A stretch of DNA of 64,000 nucleotides from Stomoxys calcitrans. Its lineage: Eukaryota > Arthropoda > Insecta > Diptera > Muscidae. A program made the position numbers and the translations under genes. The notes beneath the pieces are model-generated. The model saw only the letters and a list, made by a program, of their open reading frames with translations, searched no databases and was not told where the DNA came from. The DNA lies in NCBI RefSeq assembly GCF_963082655.1, contig NC_081556.1, positions 72,463,227-72,527,226 on the forward strand, read 5' to 3'. This document shows positions 43,501 through 58,500 of this stretch, one piece after another; the stretch's first letter is position 1; each line of letters starts with the position of its first letter.

Positions 43501-46500
43501 ATTAATTTTCATTTGTGCGTGCATGGTCGCATAAGTTCATTCATTAAGGTTTCTGGGTGTCAGACAAATTATTTATGTTTTCTATTCTATCTTGATAAAG
43601 TGCAGTTCTAATGTTCCTTAATGATTGGATGTGTTTCATCTATCTTATTGTATTTACTTTTTCTACATTTCCTGATTCATTGAATTACTTCCGTTGTTTG
43701 CCTCTATCGTCTAAAGCAGTCTCTTATGCTATATATTAGTCATCTCAGAAGTTGACGGTGAGCAATCGTAAACAAACATTGCATTCTTTAATGTGTGGGT
43801 GGGTGTTTAGTATCAAATTGCCTATATTTATAAAGGTGTTGTATACCGTTTTAATACCTTTACTTCTTTAAAGCGCTGGAAGGAATCGCTCTATGAAATA
43901 GAAAACAAACACGTAGGAAAGCCAACATTCAACTCGGCCTAATTCCCAATGCCGTGAGTTTAATAATTGTTAGCAATTTTTTTAAGTTTTACCATTCAAA
44001 AAAAAAAAAATATTTTTTTTTTTTTACTTTTTCTATGCAATCGAATCCGCTTAACTGTAAAAAGGGAAATACAGGACAATTTCTTCATACCATGGTGTCA
44101 ATTATGCGTAATCCGGACAATATACATTTTTTTGTTATGGAACATAATGTTTCACATTGTGACAAATTGGCTCTGGCAAGAAACAATACTTAAAATAATC
44201 CAAAATAGTCAAATCTAAACGCAAATTTGTCTATGACGTTTACATTAAGGAGCAGCGGGGGTATTTTTCTCATATCAACGGCTGATAAAGGTCTATTTTT
44301 AATAGTCGAATTCGAACGAGCGTCTGCACTTAAAATCCAACAGTCTTGGAGTTTAAGAAGGAGATTAACGCCTTCTCTGAGGATGGCACAATCCGCGTCG
44401 TTTGATTGCCTTGTCAAAGCGAAGTAAGGGGAAAAAAAGAGCAGACGATTTGACATCGAAGGCCAGAGGACTGCCGCCAATAAACTTGGTTAACCCGGAA
44501 TCTTTCGGGTCGCGCAGTCCGAGTTGGGGCTTGGTCGATGAACGGTCGATTGCATGTAACACTGTAGAATAGCGATAAGGTCGCTACGTTCGAAAATCCT
44601 ATGGGGAGATCCGGATCGTAGAAGGCGAGGCTATTACAGAAAGGAAGTAAGAAGGAGGTCAGTATAGCTTTCGGTACCATAACAACACACATAAGACTAC
44701 AAACTCACTTATGCAAAATCGGTGAGCCAAGTGATAGCATGTGTAAGGCATGTGAGGAAGATGATGAAGCTTTGGAGCATTTCATATCTCAGCATAAGTG
44801 GAACAAACATCGTTGAACATTTTTTTATGTTCTCGTAGGTATTCAAAGCCAGGCATTCAGTTCTTCAATTTCGTATAGTGGCGTATTGACTGTCAAAAAA
44901 ACAACCTTGAAATTCTCCATCAAAGTACCTTAAATGAAAGAGGAATTTTGATTAATAAATTGAATTTAAATTTGCAATAGAGATTCCTGTTTTGGGTGTT
45001 GCTGATTTTTGGTCAATATTCAAGAAGTCGGTTAATCGGAGTTGAATAAGATGGTTAGAGCACTTGTTATAAAAAAATTATAAATGTTAATTACATTTTA
45101 AATTTGTGCGTATCGTTGAGTATTTGTTGAATCATTGCAGAAAAAGTTTTTGAATATGTTTTCAAATCTAAATGCCGAAAGTGAGAACACAAATCTTGGC
45201 ATTTATATTTAATACCCTACACGACAACTGTGGTACAGGTTATTATAATTTGTTACACCCAGAAGGAAGAGAGATGATACGTATACCGATCGACTCAAAA
45301 TTACTTTCTGATTCGATTTAGCTATGTCCGTCTGTCTGTCTGTCTGTCCGTCTTTCCATGTTAATTTGTGTACAAACTATAGGTCGCAGTTTTCATCCGA
45401 TCGTCTTCAAATTTGGTACAGGCATGTTTTTCGGCCTAGAGACGAAACCTATTGAAATTGGAAAAAGTCGGTTCAGATTTGGATATAGCTCCCAAATAAT
45501 ATGATCATTTATTAACAGATTCTCTCGAAATTTGGCAGGAAGGATTTTCTTATGTCTTTTAATATTTATATATAGTTGCCATATACGTATTTTGCCCGAT
45601 TTTCAATTCCAGAATCACTGCAAGCGCATTTATTGACATATCTTGCCAAATTTTGAGCAGCCCCTTCCTCGATGCCTACGACAATATCTAAGAAGTTTGG
45701 TCGAAATCGGTTCAGATTTAGATGTAGCTCCTATATATTTGTCAGTTTTTGGCTTATTTATTACAGTTTAAAATTATTTGCCCGAAATTTGATACAGATT
45801 GTTTAATAATTCATCTGAAAACATCTGCCGAGGTCCATCAAAAGTGATTTAGAATTAGATATAGATCTCACTTTGTACCTATAGTGTAGGTTTATGGTAT
45901 TATAAAGTTGGCATCGCCCGACTTTTGCACTTCATTACTGGTTTCGTTGTACAAATTGACTTTATTAAAGCAATTTCATGGTAGCCGGTTATATATATCG
46001 GATTGAACCGATGGAGTCCTCTATCGACAAAGACTGTCGCCTCGCTGTACAACTCTATGCTACAACAACAACCATATAAAAGGACTGCTTCTAAGCTCAC
46101 ACTCGATCATGTTATCGATCTAAATTTTAAATTTTATTTACTAACATTGTTTATTCTCCTTTTTGGCTATTTATTTACATTTTGTGCTGCTACCTTCACA
46201 TTTGCTATCTACAGACATCCACACATACTTTAAAGCTCAAGACGAGCCATAAAAAAAATTAAATCCAACCTTGATTGGTCATAAGTTCGTTGTGCTTATC
46301 ACATTGCTTTTTTGCATTTTGTTGTTACCTTGGTAAGCTTCGATTTTTTCTTTGTTGGCAAACATTGAATAATCATAAACCAAGTTTTGTTTTATTCCAA
46401 GTATTAGAGAAAAATTTCACACCTTAGATCAATGATGGGCACGCTCGCACATTTGCATTTGTTCTTGTATCCATACACAATAATGTGTATTAGTATGGGT

Positions 46501-49500
46501 GTGTGTTTTCACATCGCCGCCGCCTTAGATAATGGTCAAATTTCATTTATAAGTAATTCATCAATATAGTCATTCCATTAAAGTCACAGTCATATGCTGC
46601 AAATTACTTGGTCAGGTTACCAATAAAAAATGCTCATGATAAGTGGCACTTTTAAAACATTACGTATGTGATCGTTTTTTGATTGGCTTCGTTGGACTAA
46701 TCGATCATCGAAACATCACGCCACCACCTCGTAGATGTGGTGCTCTATGGCTTGCTAGCCGAGCAACGAAAGAGTTACGAATTATTAATTTTACGTCAAG
46801 CCGACCCATCGGCCATCTCATCTCTGCCGACTTATCAGCCCCTAATAGAGCAGAGATGATGGGGGAACATTATGTATGACTGCATTAAATATTCAGTCTC
46901 GTGACATAAATTTCGCACTTATGTTGTTTCGTGGGTGAGTGCGTTATATGGCGATAAGATTTCTAAACAAGCATTTTAATTTGTTCACTTCCCCAAGACA
47001 CACATTTAATGCCTGTCTAATCTCCAGGCCAATTTGAGAATCACAACTATTCGACGTTATTGCTTGTACACACTGCTTCTGCTGGTGCTACCGGTACTAC
47101 ATACTTGAGATAATATGACATTTGTTTTTTTTGGGTCAGCTGTTGTTTGTATCAAAACAAACCAAATGGCTAATCAAAACAGCGACTTTCGGCTTTCCCT
47201 GATGTTTGTATGTCTATGCTACCATTGCCACTATGATGATTTCTAATAATAACTTATTGATGAAATTTTGCATTTTCCCCATAACTTTTTTGGCAATTCA
47301 CAGTCGAACTGACTCATTGGGTGCTTAAAGTAAATGTTCGTTTGAATGTAATGGAATTTTGTTGCCATTAAACATTTATCACTTTTGTACATACATATGT
47401 GCATGGTTGTATGTGCACATGCTTGTGTATGAATATGAATGCGATAAAAGTGGCGTGATGTTTCGACTTTTGCTTTGATCGTTGTTCGCCTGGCCGTTTA
47501 ATTCGTTCGTTTTTATCTTGTTTCAAAAAAAAATATAAAAGTCTCGTGAATTGGACTGAGCAAAAGTCTGAAAGACTTGTTTATCTTATTTGCTGTTTTT
47601 AAACAGACACATTTAAATGTGTCCGGTATTTGCATTTTTTTTTCTTCATTCAATTTCATATGGCGTTAAATTCTGAGTAATGAGTTGGAAATTCAAATTT
47701 CGTTTCCCCCGATAGAGAAAGAGGGAGAGTCGTCATACTCTCTCTCTCTTTTGCTTTAATATGAGAAAATGTGTAAAAATTTGTGCGATTGCTTATTATT
47801 TGCTAAAATAAATGAGCAAACCATGGCTATTTCAAATAAAGAGAGGATCTATCTTATGTACGTCATGCCTTTGAAATGCGTCAGAAATTCTATTTGCAAT
47901 TTTAAAATGTGGTAATACATTTATTTTTTTTTTTGTAGTTATACCTACAACCAAATCATAGCCAATCCGGTGATAATGATTTTGGCCCTTTTTTCCAATT
48001 GTGGTTCATTTGCGATACTGCAGTGTGCTTATTTATTTTTGGATTGCTGTACTGCGAATAGGCCAAATATTTATACCTATCTTTCTACAATGTTAGTTCA
48101 TCTTTTTACCCGTATCGTTTGAAGAAAAATGATGCGTGTAGCAATTTTATATCTTCGAAATTCATTTTAAAACTAGTTATTTGTGTATTATTATCCCATT
48201 CAACCTTTTAAAAGAATTATCTGAAAGTTGTCGACTCGTTAAACACATGCCTTAATAAACAAAACTAAAAGCAAATAAATAAAAATAAAACAACCATGCA
48301 ATACTCTTATACAGGATTCACTGAATATTATTATTATTATCTATTAGTGAATCCTGACTCTTATACATGCATTGTAAAAACATATTTGCTGAGGTAAATG
48401 TTCTTATTTACATTCAAGTGAAGGAAGCTAATTGAGGGCAAACGAAAAGTAATGGTGGTAGAAAAAAAACAATATTTAATTAGCAAAATTTGCGATTTTA
48501 ACATAGTAGAGACTTTGTTAGTTTCAGTTCAGTTAATAGAAAAAATTTTAGATACTTTAACCGTGGACGATATAGGACCTTGACATGCGGAATATGACTT
48601 TCATCAAAAAACTGTCATAAACACAAAACGTTCAAACGTACAACCGAACCACAAACACATTTTTTTTTTTCAAATCTTTATAATGTGAAATTAAATTATA
48701 GAACGGACTTTGTTCCCACAAAAACTGAGATACAAATTTTGGCAACAGGCAACATAACATCTAAATGCGTAAACGTTTTCTCATACCAAAGCTGACAGAT
48801 ATTTCCTATAAATATCTACGAAATAAACGAAATATTCTGCGGATAAAAAATTAAAGGCTAAGGTCAAGTTGGTTAATTGTTTATTTTTCAGATCAATAAA
48901 CTGAACATTGTGAAAGTAGAAATACTATCTAGCCAGAATTATACCTGGGCATGGACTGATCCCGCTCCCAATATTCGGGACAGCAATAACAACAACAAAA
49001 TTTAATTGAATAACAATACTTTCTTTGTAATTGAATAGGTTCTGTAGTCGGCCCCTAAGACGACTTAAATGAAACCAATAGAGTATGGAAGCAAAACAAC
49101 TTTTCTCCAATACTGACGATATTTTTGAATTTAAAGGCCTTTGAAATTCTCTTATCAAAAATTTGCTGCTGGGTGCCATGTTAGAACTTGAAGGGGAAGT
49201 TTGAATAATCATAAATTAATGCATTAATTCCTTGCACATTTTTATGTCATCAACATAGAACACATGATTTCATATTTTTAAATGGCGACTAAATACTTGC
49301 AATATCCAATATAAAAAGTTAAACGAAAATGTACACCCTTATAATATTTAATTTAGAAGAAATTAAAACTCCCTTACCACAACAGCACCGTCCAAAATCA
49401 AAAGTGGACCGATCTGGACAATATGGAAATCAAATGAAAGGCATTTGAGAGTAGAGTATGAATATATTAAAAATTGGATGGAGCTATATAGGGGGCCGGC

Positions 49501-52500
49501 CCAAGCTCAAAACTACCCCAAACCTAAAACCGCCCCAAATAGACATTTTGGATTATAATGCACATATGGGACTCAAACGAAAGGTATTTGGGAGAAGACT
49601 ACGAAAACGACATTAAAAATGAAGTCTAAGAAATGGGTGGTCGCCCCAAACCCCTTAACCAGCCTCCAAATAGAAATATTAGCTGATCATGACTATATGG
49701 GGTTCAAATGAAAGGTATTTGAGATGGGATTACGAACCTGAAACAAAGAGGGATAAGGGTCAGACGATATCAAAAAATTATATAATCTCTTACTCCTTCC
49801 AGATCAACCTACACAATCTGTGTAAGAATTATAAGCATTTTTTGGGTCTATACTGAACAAACAAATTTACAAACCCGCTCCCAAATACTTTTATATTAAA
49901 TTCCCTATTGAAACCTATAGGGCTTTATTCAATCAACAATAAAATGATTCAAACCATTCGCTGCATATTCGTTGCCTTTGAGAGTGTTAGGTGAGATAAA
50001 CAAAAGACATGCAATGCAATGCTTTCGTCATATTCTCTTTCTGTGAATGGTGTTGAATGCTGTTGGTTTGAAATGATGTGTGGTGACGAAAATATGCATT
50101 ATTTTTACGATTGGATTTATAGACAATGAAAATGCCACTCAAAGCGTTCTCTCTCTAATATAGACCAATCATGGCAAAATGAGACTCAAATAAAGGGTAT
50201 TTGAGAGCAGAAAACGAATCTGTATCTTAGTGTGGTACAAAGTTTATGGCCCCACCCCTAAAACACCTCCAAATCGGACATTTTTTCTCACCATAGCAAT
50301 ATGGGGCTTAAATTAAAGGTATTTCGAAGTATTTTGGAATTATGAGTCTTATGTTCACTTTCGGGAGGGGGTCTACCACACCTCACCAAACAGGACTTAA
50401 GGTATTTGTATTTGGAGTAGATTACGAATCTGATATCAATATTACGGACGAAATAGCCGACCATAGCAATTTAGGGCTCAAATAGAAGGAATAAGAGATT
50501 AAAAAGGGGCGGTGAAGCGGGACCGCGTCAGCTTGTTTTGCCAAAATAACATAAACGATGGGATACATTTCGAAATAGTATCTAATATACAAAATTAATA
50601 ACTGCTTTGAAATGTATGATGTATTGAGTCATCCAATGTTTTTTACTAAAAGATTTTGTAGTTTTCTAAACTTGCCTCATTGCAGCCTCTTACCAAACTG
50701 GTTAACAAGTTCGGCCTTCCATTCAATTCAAATTATTAAAACCTTTTAAATTCGTTATAAATGACGATGCCAATAGATTTCCCATACTTCAATAACCTTG
50801 CCTATTTTTAGCTAGCATCCGTTGGTTTTGTTTATTCGTCGCAGTGTGGGAAAAGTTGAGACGTTGGCGAAACTTTCTCTTTGTTTCTTGAACTTGCCTG
50901 CATTGCGCAAAGGTAGTTGTACAAGCCCATTTGTAGATAGTATTGCTCAAAGTCACTTATCTTTTTGCACCTATTGTTTGTATCAGCAATTAGTAGGCAT
51001 AATTGTCACAGGCAGACATTGTATATATTTTGTTGTGCAGGGTCAGTGATCGTATGGAAATACATATTGTCAAAAATAGCAAATGTTTTGATAGACAATA
51101 GGACAAATAGTAGAAAGGCAATGTCAGTGGTATATCGTGATATTTTATTCATCTCAACTCAGCAACCTCAAATATGGTATCCATTTGGGCTACAAGAGTT
51201 TTCGGTCCACTCAATACATTGATTAATGACTTGGCAAAACAGTTTTGTACATTAGATGTGGTTGAATTCTTTAAACTGATCTATGTATTTGGCTGAATAG
51301 GTTAAGGTCATGTTCAACAATCTCTTGTGCCTGAATAAAGTGCAGTGTTGCATCTAAATTAGTTGCTTTGTGTAATTTTAATAACCGCTCTATACAGATT
51401 CTTAACGTTTTTGAAACAGAATTATTAATATGCATTCTTTCGGTTTTCGAACAAAACTTGGCAATACAAGTTTCCTTTGTACTGTCGACTTCCGTTTGGT
51501 TACATTTAAAATCGCTACCAACCCGTTTTTCTATCTATGCTTTATGCAGATCTGTTGCATTTTCTTTTTGATGTTTATTTTCGTTTTATATGCCAATGAC
51601 CGCATTGCATTCGTATTGATTTTAAACTGTTCAACATTTTTTGTCGCTAACACTATGCTGGCTTTTCCCACAGACACTTTCATTATTTTCGTTTTCTTGT
51701 TCCCATTTAGATAGACTCGCTATCACTTGTCCGCCCGTCTGTCAGTGTCGGTTTGCAACATGCTCCTATTGTGTAGTGAAATCATTCTTCTTTACTGCAT
51801 ATAGCATCAGCACATACTCGTACATAGGTGGTATTCGTATGATTTCTTTGGCTCATGGTTAGACTTACATGGGTAGTTTTGTACTGTTTTAGTTTGTTCA
51901 GTTTGTTAATTCTGTTCAAGAAGATCTACGTTTAATGCCTCCTAGAAATTCAATACATGTTTGTTTGTATTCTATTACGCTCTTGTGTCATTCTGTGAAT
52001 ATGCATTAAAAGTTTGTCTAATTTACATAATAAGTAAAGCATATTCATATAACATTACATTGGAGAAGAAAAATTTCTTTACAAGATAATTTTTATAAAA
52101 AATTACTTTTCATTACAAATGACTATTTTCACCCGAACGTATTATGATCACTATCCGATTCCATCCTTCTTAAAGCCGCCGCTAAGCTATACTTCTTCGT
52201 AGAGAATTTCTTCGTGAAAAAAGCCCCGCAATTGTTGGCAGACTTAGCGAGAGGACAATTTCCGCTGAAAGTTTGTCAAGAATAATAGAAATAGCGAACC
52301 CTATGGTAATACAGGGTTTTTTAGGGACGCTACATTAGTAGACCGATAGGGACAGCAGATGACGACATATTTTTTGCCGCTCTTTTGACATTTCTCTTCA
52401 GTAAGATTTGCCATTTCATGATGGAAACAACGAGTAGAAATAATTAAATTTATTTTCGAAATTCGGAGTCAGTGGTCTCAACGTTAAGAGCGCTACGTCT

Positions 52501-55500
52501 AATTTAACGGCGCGGCTCATTTCCGGTCTGACTGCAATCCACATGTACTCCATGAGTCATCATTGCATCCCGAAAAAATTACGGTTGTTGCGGCTTATGG
52601 GCCGACGGAGTCATTGGGCCCTACTTCTTACGTGATGATCAAAACCGGCATGTTACTGTGAATGGGAATCGCTACCATTCAATAACAGTACATTTTTGGC
52701 CCCAATTGCCACACACCGAATGTCATAATTAATTTATTGGAAACCAAGTTTGGAGAAAGTGTTATCTCGTGAAATGGTCCAGTAGATTTGCCGCCTCGGT
52801 CGTACGTCAAGTCGTCAAGTCGGTCGTGGGGTTACGTCAAGTCGATGGTCTATGCCTAGAAATTTTTAATATGTCTTGGGTCTATGCTAACAAGCCAGCG
52901 ACGATTAATGAACTTCGTAGGAATATCGAACGCGAATTGCAGCAGTATCGGCCGAATTATGCTTGAAAACCGTTGAAAATTGGTTTTGGACTTCTTCAAG
53001 CGTGCCTGTGCCATGCAAAAGAAATCGAGTTTCATACGTAATGACATGGAACGTACTTCCACAGAAATAAAGAATTTCATTGATATCCACAACCGTTTTT
53101 GTTTTATATAAAAACACTTTTAAAAAACATTAATTTATGAGGGATTCAGTCATTTAGATTATGCGCGGCCATATAATTTAACAAAACAATTAGAAAAATG
53201 GCCCTAGGTATTGTTGAAGAATGACAACTATTGCATTGTCCTCATTGTTGTTGTAGCCACATTTTAATGTGGAGGTTGCAATCCTCGTCAAGCTCCTGTA
53301 AGTGAGCAAGCTCGTTCCGTCCAAAAGATCGATCGCCAATAACTCGCCTTGCCATATCGAGCATCATAGGCGCTCAATTTTATTCAAGAGCCAGTGCCGA
53401 CCGGCCTCTCACTGAGACTCTCCTCTCGATACAGCTGATTGTCCGCGACTGCCGTAGCAGTTACTCGGTATGGTGCATCCCATATCTGCAAACTGTGGAC
53501 GCGCCCGGTAGCTGGCAGCTAAGCTTTCGCGTGACTGCGATGAACACCACACAGATCATTTGATACGCTCCAAATTTAAGTCGCTATATTCCGTTGGTCT
53601 ACATTTGGGGATTGTTTTTTTTTTGTTTGAATGGAAAACTACTAAACACATGATGCAATACGTATCTAGTACTCATTATGTTGATAGCACATATTATCGA
53701 ATAGTATTTTAGTGTAGGAAGTAAATTTGTTCACTAGGCATATGCAAAATAAAATTCGTTAATTTCGACTGTTCATTTTGATTTGCGCTTTGTTTTGCGG
53801 AAACTTTCTAAATGATTTTGCATATTTTATTCAAACCTAGAAACCCTTGAAAGTTCTAGATATCATGTAGGTATAATTTAAGTTTTGCTCTTCGCGCTTT
53901 TACACTGCTCAGAGCATTTTTCGAATTTGTTGAAGCCCCTGCTTCATGCCAAATATTTGGAACAAGTTCGATTTGGGTTGTGGTTGTTGTTGCAATTTAA
54001 AATGCACATACATATGATAATGTATGTATGTTGTATTTTTGTCTGTCATCATGTCTGGTAGTGGTGACCATCGCGAGACATGACTGTGCCGATAACTGGT
54101 TTCGAAAGCTAAAAGAATAAGTCGCCTTAGCACTACCGGCATTTGCGAGTGACATCAACGAATGTCTGCATGGAATGGAGCTAGATGATGTCTCACTGGA
54201 ATCTTGTTCTTAAAATAACTATTAACCGATATGTATGAGCAGTCACTAGTTCTCAATGTGAGGGGTTTTCTGAAAATCTCCAGTTTTGTTTGTTTGTTTA
54301 TTGGTTTTAGCTACACACACACAATAAGATTTTAAATCTATAATTATAGTATGTGGATTTTACTGGTAGTTTGCGTTTAATGGCTACACTAATGGGGATA
54401 TTGCAATGTTGGCAATATCTTTTAGCCAAGTGTTGTGCATACATATATACTTGGCCCAAGAGGCAAGAGAGTTAAGCCTTCGTTCAATGCCATAGCCAGC
54501 CACGTTTGTTTATTATTTCATATCGCCTGTTCCGCTTTTATTCCCTCTTTTGCTTTTGGGTCTTCTCCGTACCATTCCTACACCGCGTAAGCATTTTACA
54601 GCGAATGTATAAACGTTGCCTGTGTGTTTGTCGCCTTTTGAGCGAAGCAATCCGCCAAGAAACAACCCGAGTGGACTGCTGACGGTGCGGGACTTGAACA
54701 CAATTCAATAGTTTGTTTTACCATTTCGGCTTTCTACTGACATTTGGCTAATATTGGCTACGTACACAGTACACTTCGTACATCGGGCGTTTGTCGTCGT
54801 TACGTCATTTTTAGCAACCGCATTGAGCTCTGATTGGTGGAAAAATATCGTACGATAAAATGTTTTCATTGAAAACCAAACGAAGCCCACAGCCAGCGGC
54901 TGTAGCAGTAGACTGACGTACAACAACTAAACAAACTGGTACATGCGACCCAGAAGAGCTCATCAAAATAAAAATAATAAAAGCTAACAAGCGAACAGAG
55001 CCAAAAGGCATCATCATCATCACTCGAAATTTATTTTAAGAATCAACAATTTGCCAAAAACAGCAGAAGACCTACACCTTGCCTATTGGTGGGGGTTGAG
55101 GCCCCTTCTCATCTAACCCATTTGCTGTTTCAGAGCACGTCATCTAGCCAACCAAAGTGTCTTGGCGATTAGTATGTGGTCCGTTGCATTCGTCGTCCGA
55201 TAGTATCTTCCCCACACTCTACTTCTTCCTCAACTCGTTAAGGCCAAATACTCTGGCCGCTAGTCTTTGCTTGGCAAAGACGCGTCAAAAGACTACAATA
55301 GCTAACTTGTTGCTATCTTTTGCTTGCCATGACAAAACGACGTGCCTTTATGCCTAATAACATGAAGATTATAAAATACGCTGTCCCTTCTTTGCTAGTC
55401 TTTTCGGTTTGTTTTCATTTTCGATTTTCCATCAACTACTCAGCTGATTAAATGCCACTAACCCATAGTCTATGGCAAAGTATGTATGTTATTGGACGAA

Positions 55501-58500
55501 TATGAAATCGTAATCACAATCGAGGTTTTCGGTCTTCCGTTTTTGGCCAAAATATGTCAGCATTGTTGCAATCGTTTGTGGTGTGTGGTGGTTTCCACAT
55601 TTTTAGTTTCCAGTTATGATTTTGTTCTGTAATGACTTGTCTTCAAACGTTTGTTCGTACCATGAGCGTAAACCGCATTTACGAAAGATTGTGATCTGTT
55701 GTCGTTTTCCTTTTATGCATTTAGATTTTTAGAACGATCTTCATATTGCACCACGGTTTACTTTGATTATAATTGTAAGATTAAATTTTAAGCTCGAGAA
55801 AGAAAAAAGGTCGTGAAATAGCTTGGATTGGAAAATACATATAATTTCATGATCGAAGTTCACTTATTAAAAGCGGAAACTTCATATGAGACTTAATCTT
55901 TGAACTTAAACTGACAATCTGCTAACCATACTCACATTGCAATATAGTATGTTACATCGTGATATGAAAGCATTCAGTTTTGCAGCTTTCGAGCCCGTCA
56001 AGCCTGCACTGTTAAGCCAAACACGCTGTTAAGCCGTTGTAACGCCTTAAATTTAGTAGGATGTTTGTAGAACTATTTTACTATTGTACTAGGTTAGGTT
56101 AGACATGGTTAAGTTGAAAAGAGGGTGCAGTTATTAATGGACATACACCTAAGCCAGTAATCGGCTTATTGTTCACTCTAAAAAATAAAAAGTAACCTTG
56201 AAAAAGAAAATTTTAAGCTGGGAATTCCGTGCTACTGACAAAATTCTTAATTGTTTTCCACACCACTCCTCTACTTAGTACTATTATACTAAATAGATAT
56301 CATGCTATAACGGCAGATAACACGTGATTTGCACTGTATAGTACTTAAATGAATAATTGTGATATATTTGTGTGTAGTTGGTATAGAATTAACACTTGAT
56401 CCCCAATTTCCTAAAAAGATTTAATTTTACAAAAGTTGTGAGATTTCTTTACGTAATTTCTCCCAAAGTGTTTTTCTCTTCTGGCCATGGTCATGAAAAA
56501 TTAATTTGTATAATTACAAAACAAAGAATTAGTCCACCAAAAATATTTAATTAAACAATAAAATGAACGCAATTAACCTTTATCCAACCTTGATAAGAGT
56601 ACGTCTTGCAGTAAGTAATTCACTCTTGCGGAATCTACTGATTATTATTGTTTTTGTTTTCGACTTTAATGTTAAATAGTATTTACATGCATAGGTATAT
56701 ACATCATTTGAATAATGTTTACAATTTATTCAACATTTGATGGTTTCGTGTTGAAAAGACAAATGGGTATTTCAAAATTGTCATTTGTTTGTTCTGCGAC
56801 TTTTGGACTATCAAAAATGAGAAAATTCCATACTTTGTTAGAATGTATTAGAATAGTAGAGTTTGGAAATATTTAATAGAAAAATTTGTTTTATTTCGTT
56901 TTTAGTCTAGAAAAGTTTTGAAATATTTAATTGGCGTTGATACATTGAATTGATAATTGGAAATATTTTTATTTTTCAAACATTTAAGTAACTTAACCTC
57001 TCATATTTTACTGTAGGACAATAAAAAAAGGAATTTAGATATTTTTTAATAATACAAACTAAGCGAAGATCTGGTTGAAATCAATGTTAACATGCACTAT
57101 AAAATATCACAAAGATTTTGAATAGGGTAAATTTTCAAATGCTTCCGTGTTCTTATTTGTGAAAGGTTAATTGTGTGCTAAGCGTATCAGGGTGAGGGTT
57201 AGGTGTTCAATTAACAACAAAGGACTTGGTTTGTCGCTGAATATATTTTGGAATAGAAAATTATTGTTTTGGTAAACCATGGTTCCGCAAAGTTTGAGAT
57301 GCAACCAATATACAGTGGTGGAAAAAATAATAGGGACAACAGTTACTAAGAATAATATTGCATAAAAAGAGTAAGAAAACGTGATTTCTTCTCGTAGACA
57401 TGTTGGGCTTTGAACGGTAAACTTAAATTTGATATTAAATATCATATAATTCACGTATATTCGTTATGGTATTTTTTTTTTTTTTTTTCATTTCGTAAAA
57501 TAAAAAATAAGCACATCAAAATGGTTAGTGAAGTTCACATAACTAAAAAAGAAAAGAGAAAAAAGTGATAAAAAAAAACATAAATTATGACCCAGAGGTT
57601 TTCAATAAAGTTAAGGACCATGAATAAGATAGGCCTTCCAAACCGGAATTCCACTAGTCTTGAAGTGTGCTTTGAGTCGTTAACTTACATGAACTGTTAC
57701 TTAAGACAATTTTTCCTCGGAGACATTTTACTCCCTAAGATAACTTAGCAATCCGCAACACACATTTTGTCCCTTATTCAGAAATTGGTATACGGACTAG
57801 ATACAGAAAAACACCTACAAATCATCCATCCATCCAGACACGGCCTTCTAAAGGTGCTTAGGATTATATTCTTTGGCTCTGGATCGACAGACGTAAGCTA
57901 TTCCGTTTGATAAAAGAAGCAAATAAATACCAGGACCAAAGGATATAATCCTAAGCACCCGTAGAAGGCTGTAAAATATGTGGGCGTCTCATTGATGATT
58001 TGTGGGTGTTTTTCTGCATATGGTCCGTATCACAATTTCTGGATTAGGTACAAAATTTGTGTTGTGGATTACTAGGATATCTTAGGAAATAACGTGTTTT
58101 CATTTGCTGACGAAAAAATGGCACTTAATTGACAGTTCATGTAAGTTAACGACTCATAGCACTCTTCAAGACTAGTGTAATTCTAGTTTCTCGTTCTAGT
58201 CCATACGACTGATCGCTGCGGGTTTATGATGGCTATTGGTCATTATAGGCGCCAATAACCTGCCTTGTTATATCGACCATCATAGGCACTCAATATTTAA
58301 GATAGAGCCGGTGCCGCCCGGTCTCTCAATGAGACTTTCCACTCGATATCGTTGATTGTCCGAGATTTTAGATCAAAGTTCCAGCCTGTGTGGTGCTCAT
58401 AGTTATCCCGTGCCGGGACATAAATATTAATTTCGTAAATATCTCGCATAATGTTGTTGTTGTTGTTGTAGCAGTGTTGTACAGTTAGGCGGCAGCCCTT

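Noticed and set aside
46643..46879. 78-codon frame in the first intron
   Set aside because: No recognisable domain, and nothing in the sequence suggests splicing to other coding segments.
51368..51714. Two hydrophobic frames suggesting a receptor-like protein
   Set aside because: T-rich DNA gives Phe/Leu/Ile-rich frames by chance; no receptor motif and no splice structure supports a nested gene.
57315..57345. cagtggtggaaaaaataata as a Tc1 terminus
   Set aside because: No matching inverted end or transposase nearby, so not annotated as an element.
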